Assembly (NCBI RefSeq): GCF_042646065.1
Contig: NZ_JBHRTA010000030.1
Span: forward strand, 62,001 to 126,000
From: Parapedobacter deserti
GTDB taxonomy: Bacteria; Bacteroidota; Bacteroidia; Sphingobacteriales; Sphingobacteriaceae
Length of the DNA: 64,000 nucleotides
Direction: 5' to 3'
Shown here: positions 27,616 through 36,105 of the stretch, in pieces
Position numbering within the stretch: position 1 is the stretch's first letter
Layout of the letters: each line of letters starts with the position of its first letter
Position numbers and translations under genes: made by a program
The notes under the pieces: model-generated
The model's input: the letters and a program-made list of their open reading frames with translations, nothing else
What the model was told of the DNA's origin: nothing
Database searches by the model: none

Positions 27616-28557
27616 TCATGCCCTGACTTGGGTAGGTAGGTAACCGAAGTGCTTTTTAAATGCAGCAGTAAAATGAGTAGCATGTTTATACCCTACACGC
27701 TGGGCCACCGTGGCTATCTTTTCATTTTGTTCCAGCAATATTTCTTTTGCTAGTCGCATGCGGACGTCGGTGAGGTAATGAAAGACCGTAGTGCCGAATA
27801 CCTGTTTGAACTGTTTTTTCAATGTAGCGTCATTCGTTCCTACCCGATGGGCGAGACTCAGTAAGGTATGGTCATTGGCGGGTTCCGCATGTAAGATATC
27901 CCTCACCTCATAAATACGTTGCAATTCATCATCGCGCAGTGTGGGCATACGCTGGTAAGTGGATTTCCATTGCTGCTCCGCTTGAAGCAACATCAGTTCG
28001 ATGATTTTCGCTTTGATGTATGAGGGTTTGGAAAATTGAGGACGTTTACAATGCGCTATAGCTTGGATCAGGGAAATCATTTCCGGACCTAAAGGAAGGC
28101 TTGCACTGCTCAAGGCAGATAATTCGCTCTGATTTATCCGTTCGTTTAATGGTGTGAATGCGTGATGGTCTAATGGGAAATATTGCCGGAACGCGTTTAA
28201 CTTCAGATCGACAATCAGTAGTTCCTGAGGCAGCGTAAAATCATACTCCGTAACAATTTGGATGTCTGCAGGTATGAAACAAAGGTTGTGGCTGTTGGCA
28301 GGCAGATGAATAGTAGTTGCAGCGTTTTGCTGACCTGTGCCGATGCTAAGTTTACCCTGCCTACAGCAAATAATTCTAATAAGTGGTTCAGAACCGCATA
28401 GGGCTATATGGCCCGTTGGCGTGTCACGACTTGCCGGAGCCTTGCCATAGAAGCAGCAAAAGTCAACAGCCCGAAATTCAATCCAGGTAAAGTGGGCGAA
28501 GGGGCCGCTGATTTTTCCGTTTTGCGTTACCGCTGTTCCGTTTACCGTCATGCTCAT
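27616..28557 (-). CDS. AraC-family transcriptional regulator (PchR-like)
   Basis: A 313-residue regulator. The N-terminal ~200 residues form a sensor region of PchR-like type; the C-terminal ~95 hold two helix-turn-helix motifs (LLSLAHRVGTNDATLKKQF and IATVAQRVGYKHATHF) with the AraC signature. It is divergent from the SusC-like gene and their promoter elements overlap, so it most probably controls that locus and itself. PchR-like regulators in this phylum often accompany siderophore or metal receptors; that is family knowledge applied by inference. Confidence 0.9.
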   Translation of the reverse strand: MSMTVNGTAVTQNGKISGPFAHFTWIEFRAVDFCCFYGKAPASRDTPTGHIALCGSEPLIRIICCRQGKLSIGTGQQNAATTIHLPANSHNLCFIPADIQIVTEYDFTLPQELLIVDLKLNAFRQYFPLDHHAFTPLNERINQSELSALSSASLPLGPEMISLIQAIAHCKRPQFSKPSYIKAKIIELMLLQAEQQWKSTYQRMPTLRDDELQRIYEVRDILHAEPANDHTLLSLAHRVGTNDATLKKQFKQVFGTTVFHYLTDVRMRLAKEILLEQNEKIATVAQRVGYKHATHFTAAFKKHFGYLPTQVRA

Positions 28558-28571
28558 TTCGGTTTGGAATG

Positions 28572-28579
28572 TATCTTTG
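28572..28579 (+). promoter_or_regulatory. Promoter -7 element of the susC-like operon
   Basis: TATCTTTG matches TAnnTTTG. The -33 position 19 bases upstream reads ATG, not TTG, which suits an activator-dependent promoter. The transcript would carry a leader of about 58 bases before the ATG at 28645. Confidence 0.45.
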
Positions 28580-28582
28580 CGC

Positions 28583-28590
28583 CAAAATTA
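28583..28590 (-). promoter_or_regulatory. Promoter -7 element of the AraC-family gene
   Basis: Minus-strand TAATTTTG matches TAnnTTTG; the -33 region has only a TTT. It sits 3 bases from the opposing -7 box at 28572-28579, so the two promoters compete for the same DNA. Confidence 0.35.
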
Positions 28591-28644
28591 ATAATTATTT
28601 AGACTTTGTTTAAATAAGTTTAAGAAAATCGTCACTTAATCGAT

Positions 28645-31600
28645 ATGATAATAAAGCAACATATTCTATTATACTTCTTCACGCTCACGGTAGGGGTTTG
28701 GGCAGGCGTTGCTCCATTATTTGCGCAAGAGCACGTCACCTTGCGCGGTCGCATAATCGATCAGGAAACTTCGCAGCCTATAGCCGGAGCAACGATTTCC
28801 ATCAAGGAAAATGAGCGTTCAGGCAGTGCGCTTAGTGGTTCCGAAGGTGGCTTTACCATCCGTGCGCATGTAAACCAGACCATTGTCGTCACAAACATCG
28901 GATATTTGCCGAAAGCGGTGAAGGTAACCGGTGGACAGGAGACCCTATTAATTTCATTGGTACAGGATAGCCGGGAGTTGTCTGAGGTGGTAGTTACCGG
29001 TGCGTTGGGGATCAAGCGTTCGGCACGGGAGTTAGGGACTTCAGCCCAAACGGTTGACAACGCACACCTCAATCAAGGTCATGTTTTCAATCCTTTATTG
29101 GCATTAGCCAGTAAGGTGTCCAGTCTGCGTATCAACGCCAGTGACGCCACATCCGGGAAAACCGACCCTACCGTGCAGGTGAGGCTACGGGGCACACGGT
29201 CATTCAACCGTTCGCAAAATGACCCTATTTACGTAGTGGATGGTGTGCCTATTCCCGAAATCGGACGGCTGAATCCTAATGACATTGAAAGCGTCACCGT
29301 ATTGAAAGGCGCCAATGCAGCCGCCCTGTATGGTTCGGAAGGTGTAAACGGAGCTATCATGATCACCACAAAATCAGGAACCCGAGGACGAGGTGCCGTG
29401 CAGTTCAACAATGCTACGACATTTTCCGATGTGTTCTTGTTGCCTCCGGCGCAGACGGAATTTGGGCAGGGTCAAAACGGGCAATATTCTCCGACAACTG
29501 CTGAGTCATGGGGGCCCAGGTTTGACGGGACAATGCGGCCTTTCGGTACGCCAATCAACGGTGTCCAACCGGAGATCCGATATTCAGCCCCAGGCAGAGA
29601 CAACCGCTTGGATTTCTTTGATACCGGTGTGACAACGCAAAACGATGTTTCCTTTTCTGGAGGCGACGAAAAGTCGACCTACTTTCTATCTGTGCAGGAC
29701 ATACGGATCAAGGGCGTAATTCCGGGCGATAAGTCGGCTCGCACGGGCGCACGTTTCAACGGCTCCCGTAATTTCGGAAAGCTGAATACCGCGTATTCGG
29801 TTAATTACATTCACTTCGATCGGAACACAACCCCCGACGGACCCTGGGCTTCGGTATACACGCAGCCGGCTAACCTGGATTGGAACCAATTTCGCAACTG
29901 GGAAGATCCGGACAGTCCGGCGCATCCGCTTAACTGGTACAATACCGTTTCCGGTACCAAGAATCCGTTTTTTATGGCAGGCAACACGCGTAATACGGCG
30001 CAGCAGCAAACGCTGACCGGACGGATTGAGCTGGACTATCAGTTTACAGACTGGTTCAAGGCCATTTACAGGTTGGGTTATTACAGTACCAACGAGGACA
30101 CCCGTGCTACGACCGGGAAAATGTATTCACCTGTGGGTGCCCGCAACGTGAATGGTTCGGTAAATGATGGCAGCGAAAGTTTTCGGCGCTTAAATAATGA
30201 CTTGATCCTGCGTTTCAATAAAGATTTTGGTCCGTTGAGCACGCGCTTGCTTGTCGGTCAGAATGTACGGATGGACGATACGAAGGCTATTGGTGTTTCC
30301 GCTTCAAATTTATTGCTGGATGGACTATTCAACCCGGGAAGTAGGATCGGTGAGCTTGATGGAAGCGCCAGCATTACCCAGTACCGGTCGCTGGGTACAT
30401 ACGGCGAATTTACCGCCGGCTATCAGAACTACCTGTTTTTGACACTGACCGGCAGGTATGATCAGGTATCGGTGCTGAGCAAAGCCAACAGAGGATATTT
30501 CTATCCCGGAGTCAGCACGTCGTTTGTCTTTACCGACGCAATTCGCAGCCTAAGCGGTAGCCGGGTAATCAACTATGGCAAAGTATATGCCTCCTTTAAC
30601 CGGACAGGCAACGTTACGCTATCGCCTTACAGCCTCAACAACGCGTATAGCCAGTCCGGGGGATTCCCGTACGGGGCGCTCGTCGGCTTTCTCCCATCGC
30701 TGACCAATCCCAACGAAAACATCGAGCCGGAGTTCGTAACCTCGTATGAAGCGGGCTTCCAATTGGGGTTGTTCGACAGCCGGTTGAACATCGACGCAGC
30801 GTATGTATATTCCGATTCGGATGGACAGATCTTTACGGCGTTATCGTCGAGTGCTACCGGATATAACAATTCTATCGTGAATGCAGGCCGGTTAACCAAC
30901 AGCATCATCGAATTGTCGGTAAACGGCGAAGTGGTTCGCAATAACCAAGTTAGGTGGAATATCGGCTTTAATTTCTCTTACACAGACAACCAGGTAAAGG
31001 AGCTGTACTCCGGCAGCGAATTCCGGATTTTCCGGCAGTCCTATGCGATTATTGGTCAGCCGTATCCGACATTGAAGGTGAGTGATTACGCGAGGGATCC
31101 GCAAGGCCGCATAATTGTAGATGAGAACGGAAACACCAGCACGGTTGATGACAATACTATTCTCGGAACAATGGTGCCGCCATACCTGATAGGGCTCAAT
31201 TCTTCGATAGATTATAAAGGTTTTCAACTGGGCTTGCAATTTGATGCACGCCTTGGCGGATGGATTTATTCCGAGACTGTTCCCCGCATGTACACCGCCG
31301 GTACCCATCCGGCCACGGTAGCCTATGGCAGGGAGCCGTTTGTGATGCCCAATACGGTGGTGGACAACGGAGACGGTACTTATAGCCCCAATACGTCCAT
31401 CGAGTCGAGGGGCGACAAAGCGTTTTGGCAATCACAGGGTAATGTGCAGATCAATACGGCTGCCAAGGGTGACTATGTGAAGCTCAGGGAATTAAACCTT
31501 TCCTATACTTTTCCCCGGTCATGGCTGGCCAATCAGCGGGTCATCAGCGGAGCGAGAATAGGGGTCATTGCCAATAATTTGTTCATCATCAGGCATAGTT

Positions 31601-31713
31601 CAAATACATTGGGAGACGCCGAGTCATTGTATAACCAAACGGATGGATACCTGAGCTTCCGGCAGATTCCTCCTTCGCGTACGTATGGGTTTAATGTAAA
31701 TGTAACATTCTGA
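28645..31713 (+). CDS. SusC/RagA-type TonB-linked outer-membrane receptor
   Basis: The 1022-residue protein has a signal peptide (about 1-27), an N-terminal carboxypeptidase-regulatory-like beta domain (about 31-110; GRIIDQETSQPIAGATIS), a plug (about 125-245; VDGVPIPEIGRLNPNDIESVTVLKG in parts) and a 22-stranded barrel ending in an aromatic strand (NVNVTF). It lets a substrate pass the outer membrane using TonB energy. It is paired with the SusD gene 61 bases downstream. Neighbours (AraC, PepSY) and the absence of glycoside hydrolases or a hybrid two-component system suggest a metal, metallophore or haem-like cargo, not a glycan. Confidence 0.95.
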   Translation: MIIKQHILLYFFTLTVGVWAGVAPLFAQEHVTLRGRIIDQETSQPIAGATISIKENERSGSALSGSEGGFTIRAHVNQTIVVTNIGYLPKAVKVTGGQETLLISLVQDSRELSEVVVTGALGIKRSARELGTSAQTVDNAHLNQGHVFNPLLALASKVSSLRINASDATSGKTDPTVQVRLRGTRSFNRSQNDPIYVVDGVPIPEIGRLNPNDIESVTVLKGANAAALYGSEGVNGAIMITTKSGTRGRGAVQFNNATTFSDVFLLPPAQTEFGQGQNGQYSPTTAESWGPRFDGTMRPFGTPINGVQPEIRYSAPGRDNRLDFFDTGVTTQNDVSFSGGDEKSTYFLSVQDIRIKGVIPGDKSARTGARFNGSRNFGKLNTAYSVNYIHFDRNTTPDGPWASVYTQPANLDWNQFRNWEDPDSPAHPLNWYNTVSGTKNPFFMAGNTRNTAQQQTLTGRIELDYQFTDWFKAIYRLGYYSTNEDTRATTGKMYSPVGARNVNGSVNDGSESFRRLNNDLILRFNKDFGPLSTRLLVGQNVRMDDTKAIGVSASNLLLDGLFNPGSRIGELDGSASITQYRSLGTYGEFTAGYQNYLFLTLTGRYDQVSVLSKANRGYFYPGVSTSFVFTDAIRSLSGSRVINYGKVYASFNRTGNVTLSPYSLNNAYSQSGGFPYGALVGFLPSLTNPNENIEPEFVTSYEAGFQLGLFDSRLNIDAAYVYSDSDGQIFTALSSSATGYNNSIVNAGRLTNSIIELSVNGEVVRNNQVRWNIGFNFSYTDNQVKELYSGSEFRIFRQSYAIIGQPYPTLKVSDYARDPQGRIIVDENGNTSTVDDNTILGTMVPPYLIGLNSSIDYKGFQLGLQFDARLGGWIYSETVPRMYTAGTHPATVAYGREPFVMPNTVVDNGDGTYSPNTSIESRGDKAFWQSQGNVQINTAAKGDYVKLRELNLSYTFPRSWLANQRVISGARIGVIANNLFIIRHSSNTLGDAESLYNQTDGYLSFRQIPPSRTYGFNVNVTF

Positions 31714-31774
31714 CGAGCGCTTTTAAGGAATCGCTTAGGCAAAGCTTCACTGCAATAAAGAAACAAATTATCAA

Positions 31775-33286
31775 ATGAAAAATATTTTTAAAATAGTGGT
31801 TTTATCAAGCTTGTCCGTTCTTGCGGCGTCCTGCGAAAGTTTTTTGGACGTGAACGTGAACCCGAATGCCCCGGTAAACGAAAACCTCACATTGAGCGCG
31901 AAACTTCCGGCAGCGTTAAACAGCACGGCTGCTCAAGAAGCGGTACAGCTTAATCAATTGGGAGCGTTCTGGGGAGGGTACTGGGGAACTACCAGTGAGG
32001 CGCTTGCATTATTCAATGATATAAAATATTACGATGGTGTAGGTATTCGCGGCTCAAGGGACGGCATCCAAATCTGGGAAAATACCTATAACATCTTGTT
32101 ATATTATAAATTAATAAAGGATCAAGCAGAAGCCGAACAATCGCCTTTCTATGCAGGTATTTCCAAGATCATGATGGGGTGGCACTTTATCCGGCTGGTT
32201 GATATTTATAACAATGTGCCATTTGACGGAGCATTACAAGGCACAAATGTGCCTCAACCGGTTTATCAACCGGGCGCGGAAGTTTACCGAAAATCAATTG
32301 ACTTGATCACCGAAGGGATTCAGGACATCCGGTCGGCGTCGGTGGCGCCGGCCAATGACGATATCTTTTTTGGTGGAAACAAAACGCTTTGGGCAAAATT
32401 CGGTAATACCGTCAAGCTGCGGGCGTTGCTGCAGCAATCTGAAGTGTCTTCGCAAAGCGGTTATATCGCCGCTGAAATCCAGAATATTGTGCAGGAGGGC
32501 TCCGGTTTCCTGGGAGTTGGCGAAAATGCATACTCAAATCCCGGCTATCTAAATACTTCCGGTAAATTGAACCCCTTCTACGAAACGTTCTACCGCAACG
32601 CGGGTGGTGCAACTGTAGCCAACCACACCAACATCAGACCAACGGAATACCTGATCCATAAATATGGAACGCTGAACGACCCTAGGTTGGAAAAGATATA
32701 TCAGACAGCAAACGGTGTGTTCAAAGGTGTAAAGTTTGGTAACCTGGTGGCAAGCGAGGAATATAACACAGAGAACACATCGGCATTGAAGGGGCCGGCG
32801 GAAAATAGCAATCAGCCTGCTGGATTGCTTAAGTCATTCGACCAGCCAGCCGTTATTCTGTCTTCGTTCGAAAGCCTTTTTCTGCAAGCGGAGGCTGCTG
32901 AGCGGGGGTGGATCGGCGGTGATGCGGCAACCTATTACAACCAAGCAATAGCCGCGTCATTCGTCTATATCGGTCTTGATGGTGAGCAAGCAACGATATA
33001 TATCGCACAGCCCGCAGTTTCATTAGGCGAGGCGGGCAATAGGATTGCCCGTATTATCGAGCAGAAATGGCTGGCTATTAACAGCGTAAATAGCTTTCAG
33101 GCGTGGAATGATTTTCGGAGGCTGGGGTTGCCTGATTTTCCCAACTCCGAAAGTGCGCCATCTGCCACTGCGCGTCCATTGCGGTTGATGTATCCGGAAA
33201 CCGAGCTCCAAACAAACAGAGAAGAGGTCAATAAGCAAGGGGGTGATGATATTACTAAAAATCGCGTATGGTGGGATCCGGAATAG
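31775..33286 (+). CDS. SusD/RagB-like outer-membrane lipoprotein
   Basis: The 503-residue lipoprotein has the lipobox LAASC (Cys20) and the mature start ESFLDVNVNPNAP typical of the SusD-like_2 group. Alpha-helical TPR-like segments include MMGWHFIRLVDIYNNVPF and ESLFLQAEAAERG. It caps the SusC barrel and captures substrate on the cell surface. It immediately follows the susC-like gene and must work with it. The C-terminal NRVWWDPE is common in this group. Confidence 0.94.
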   Translation: MKNIFKIVVLSSLSVLAASCESFLDVNVNPNAPVNENLTLSAKLPAALNSTAAQEAVQLNQLGAFWGGYWGTTSEALALFNDIKYYDGVGIRGSRDGIQIWENTYNILLYYKLIKDQAEAEQSPFYAGISKIMMGWHFIRLVDIYNNVPFDGALQGTNVPQPVYQPGAEVYRKSIDLITEGIQDIRSASVAPANDDIFFGGNKTLWAKFGNTVKLRALLQQSEVSSQSGYIAAEIQNIVQEGSGFLGVGENAYSNPGYLNTSGKLNPFYETFYRNAGGATVANHTNIRPTEYLIHKYGTLNDPRLEKIYQTANGVFKGVKFGNLVASEEYNTENTSALKGPAENSNQPAGLLKSFDQPAVILSSFESLFLQAEAAERGWIGGDAATYYNQAIAASFVYIGLDGEQATIYIAQPAVSLGEAGNRIARIIEQKWLAINSVNSFQAWNDFRRLGLPDFPNSESAPSATARPLRLMYPETELQTNREEVNKQGGDDITKNRVWWDPE

Positions 33287-33301
33287 AAACTTATAACATC
33301 A

Positions 33302-33349
33302 TAACGTCACCGAGAATCACCTGTATTAGGTCAGGTGGTTTCCACGTTA
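33302..33349 (+). other. Two-tier inverted repeat between the susD-like and PepSY genes
   Basis: Outer arms TAACGT (33302-33307) and ACGTTA (33344-33349) enclose an inner stem AATCACCTG (33315-33323) and CAGGTGGTT (33332-33340). No T-run follows. It may stabilise or process the operon mRNA, or lower expression of the downstream gene. Confidence 0.4.
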
Positions 33350-33374
33350 AAATAGCTTACTAATTAAACAAACA

Positions 33375-34661
33375 ATGAAAAGGCAACTGACAACATGGGC
33401 AAGAGTTCGTAAATTCTTCAACGACTTACACTTGTGGCTCGGGTTAGCAAGCGGCATTGTAGTCATCGTTGTGTGTCTCAGTGGCACCATCTATACCTAT
33501 AATACCGAGCTTCGGGAGATGGCGGCTAAGCACCTCCATAAGGTAGAGGTGCCCGTTGCGGGGCAGCGACTCCCGGCCGATTCGCTGACGGCTGTCGTCG
33601 CCCAATCATCGGGTGGGCGTGTCACTGCTGTGGCCATTCCGGCAGACTTGGGGCGTAGTTTTGAATATACTGTACGCACGGAAGGCGACAAGAGCCGGTT
33701 TGGGACCACCTATTACGTAAATCCTTACACCGGTGAACTCCTGGGTACTTCAAAGGAGGAGACGCGTGTTGGCAAGTTCATGGGGTATATGTTCAGTTTG
33801 CACCGCTGGCTGTTGCTTGATAAAGTAGAGCAGCCCATCTTCGGTGAGCTGCCCAATCGGCAATTGGGTAGCTATATAACGGGTGCTGCAACCATCTTGT
33901 TTACGTTGGGCGTCATTACCGGATTGATTATCTGGTTCCCCCGTAAGCTGCGCACGTGGCGCCAAGGGCTGAAAATAAAATGGACCGGCGGTTGGAAACG
34001 CCTGAATCATGACTTGCATAACACATTAGCATTCTACTCGCTAATTTTCCTGTTTTTGATGGGCGTCACCGGTCCGCAATGGTCTTTCCCTTGGTACCGC
34101 GAGGGGCTGCAAAAGACGTTGGGCACTTACCGGGAGGCACCGGCGGGCAGCCGCGGCGGATCAGCGGGCAGCGCGCAGCAGAGTAGCGGCCGGGATGGCG
34201 CTGAAAGCAGCGGCAGGCAGGCCGGAAACCGTGCGGAAAAAGCGGCGGTGACTTTGTTGCCTATCGCGCAGTACCTAGCAGCTGCTGATGAAGCATTACC
34301 ATACCGCGGTGACTACCGCATCATGTTTCCGGCCGAGGGAGATTCGATACTTAGTATCACCAAAAACCGGGTGGGTTTCTTTGCACCGGCCGCGGGTGAT
34401 CAACTGAAGATAGACGCTGCCACAGCTTCGGTTAAGGACATAACAATCTTCAGGGACAAACCGTTCAATGAGCGTATTGCCGGCTCAATTAAGGCGCTGC
34501 ACATCGGCAATCTATATGGCCAGTTCACCAAGCTGCTGTATTTTTTAGCCTGCCTTATCGCAACGTCCTTGCCCATTACTGGCACGTTGATCTGGCTGAA
34601 CAAGATGAAAAAGAAGCCGTCATCACGGAAACGTAAAATACCTGAGCTTGTTGCTGACTAG
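33375..34661 (+). CDS. PepSY-associated TM protein (PiuB-like)
   Basis: The 428-residue inner-membrane protein opens with KFFNDLHLWLGLASGIVVIVV, the standard PepSY_TM start with the HLWLG motif, then a PepSY domain, further helices (about 170-190 and 220-240, including RRLNHDLHNTLAFY-like conserved His) and a last helix near 390-410. Between about 257 and 288 there is a Gly/Ser/Gln/Arg-rich low-complexity stretch. PiuB-like proteins often accompany siderophore receptors and may reduce iron from siderophores. Position after SusCD suggests a shared metal-uptake role. It starts 88 bases after the susD-like stop, across a hairpin. Confidence 0.88.
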   Translation: MKRQLTTWARVRKFFNDLHLWLGLASGIVVIVVCLSGTIYTYNTELREMAAKHLHKVEVPVAGQRLPADSLTAVVAQSSGGRVTAVAIPADLGRSFEYTVRTEGDKSRFGTTYYVNPYTGELLGTSKEETRVGKFMGYMFSLHRWLLLDKVEQPIFGELPNRQLGSYITGAATILFTLGVITGLIIWFPRKLRTWRQGLKIKWTGGWKRLNHDLHNTLAFYSLIFLFLMGVTGPQWSFPWYREGLQKTLGTYREAPAGSRGGSAGSAQQSSGRDGAESSGRQAGNRAEKAAVTLLPIAQYLAAADEALPYRGDYRIMFPAEGDSILSITKNRVGFFAPAAGDQLKIDAATASVKDITIFRDKPFNERIAGSIKALHIGNLYGQFTKLLYFLACLIATSLPITGTLIWLNKMKKKPSSRKRKIPELVAD

Positions 34662-34683
34662 TATTTGTATTTAAGTACCTTTG
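34651..34683 (+). promoter_or_regulatory. Possible promoter of the MATE transporter gene
   Basis: TTG (34651-34653) and TACCTTTG (34676-34683) with a 22-base spacer, slightly long. The -7 element is a full match. Confidence 0.35.
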
Positions 34684-34712
34684 GCGCGCCTGTATCAAAC
34701 TGAGAGGAAGAC

Positions 34713-36089
34713 GTGCGCCAAACGTTCAAGACATATAAGCCCTATTACGTTAGCACGCTGGCATTGGCCGTGCCAGTGATCATTTCCCAGTTGGGGCATA
34801 TGCTGGTACAGACGGCAGACAGTATTGTGGTCGGTCACTTTGCAGGTACCATCCCCCTTGCAGCCGTTTCGTTGGTGCATAGCGTGTTTATGATCGTAAT
34901 GGTGATGGGTATCGGTATTGCTTACGGGTTAACGCCGCTGATTGCTCAGGAGAACGGGCGGAAGAACTTTGATGAATGCGGTGCGCTCCTGTCCAATAGC
35001 TTATGGATAAACGCCGTTACCGGTATATCCCTCCTTTGCTTGATTTATTTCGGGTCGATGGCTATAATTGATCATCTTGATCAGGATCCCGCAGTAGTGC
35101 GGGAGGCTAAGCCTTACTTGCTCATCCTCAGTTTATCCATCGTACCGTTGATGATGTTTAATGCATTCAAGCAATTTGCCGAGGGACTAGGATTTACACG
35201 GCAGGCGATGAACATCACGATCTGGGGAAACGTGCTGAATATTGTTTTATCGATTGTTTTGGTAAAAGGAATGTTCGGCATGGAGCCGATGGGTGTAAGG
35301 GGAGTGGGGTATGCTACGTTGATAGACCGCTGTCTGATGGCCATTGTCATGGGCGTTTATATTTTCTGCTCTGTTGACTTTAAGCCGTATCTGAAACGGT
35401 TTAATGTGTTACACGTAGGCGTCGCACGATGCCTGTCTATCTTGCGAATCGGGGCACCCGTAGCGATGCAGTTTGTTTTTGAGGTCGGTGCTTTTGCCGC
35501 AGCGGCTGTCATCGCGGGTACAATCGGTGCCAATGAGCAGGCTGCACATCAAGTAGCCATCACGCTCGCTGCCACGACGTACATGATGGCCAGTGGTGTT
35601 GCCGCCGCCGCGACCATTAAGACAGGCAACAGTTATGGAAAGCGGAATCTTCCACGCCTGATGCGTTTTGCGTCTTCCAGTTACTTGATCGTGCTGTGCT
35701 TCATGGGAGCCATGGCGCTAATCTTCGTTGTATTCAACGATTATTTGCCATGGATTTTTACCAGGGATCGCACGGTTATTGTTATTGCTGCACAACTGCT
35801 GATTATTGCGGGAATATTCCAGTTGTTTGATGGAACCCAAGTGGTTGGCCTTGGAATTTTACGGGGCATGGGGGATGTAAACGTCCCCACGGCCATCGCC
35901 TTTGTGGCTTATTGGGTTGTGGGGTTGCCCGTAGCCTATTTGTTTGGCATCGTGCTTGATTTCGGCGTGGAAGGGATATGGTATGGCCTGACCCTTGGCC
36001 TGCTTACGTCGTCTTTGCTGTTGTATCTGCGGTACCGAAGGGTAGTGTGTAAATTGAGCAAAGATAGACAGCCCGAAGCGCAAGGATGA
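34713..36089 (+). CDS. MATE-family multidrug efflux transporter
   Basis: A 458-residue membrane protein with about 12 helices in two MatE halves. The N-terminal half begins ALAVPVIISQLGHMLVQTADSIVVGHF; the second half contains FVFEVGAFAAAAVIAGTIGANEQAAHQVA (key residues quoted in part). It exports cationic compounds with Na+ or H+. The start is GTG at 34713, supported by GAGAGGAAG 5-13 bases upstream; no in-frame ATG is nearby. It stands apart from the PepSY gene by 51 bases. Confidence 0.93.
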   Translation: MRQTFKTYKPYYVSTLALAVPVIISQLGHMLVQTADSIVVGHFAGTIPLAAVSLVHSVFMIVMVMGIGIAYGLTPLIAQENGRKNFDECGALLSNSLWINAVTGISLLCLIYFGSMAIIDHLDQDPAVVREAKPYLLILSLSIVPLMMFNAFKQFAEGLGFTRQAMNITIWGNVLNIVLSIVLVKGMFGMEPMGVRGVGYATLIDRCLMAIVMGVYIFCSVDFKPYLKRFNVLHVGVARCLSILRIGAPVAMQFVFEVGAFAAAAVIAGTIGANEQAAHQVAITLAATTYMMASGVAAAATIKTGNSYGKRNLPRLMRFASSSYLIVLCFMGAMALIFVVFNDYLPWIFTRDRTVIVIAAQLLIIAGIFQLFDGTQVVGLGILRGMGDVNVPTAIAFVAYWVVGLPVAYLFGIVLDFGVEGIWYGLTLGLLTSSLLLYLRYRRVVCKLSKDRQPEAQG

Positions 36090-36105
36090 AAGGGATCTAC
36101 GACGC

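Noticed and set aside
30892..31431. 179-codon minus-strand frame inside the SusC-like gene
   Set aside because: Antisense to the barrel region of a well-supported receptor, no start context and no known family.
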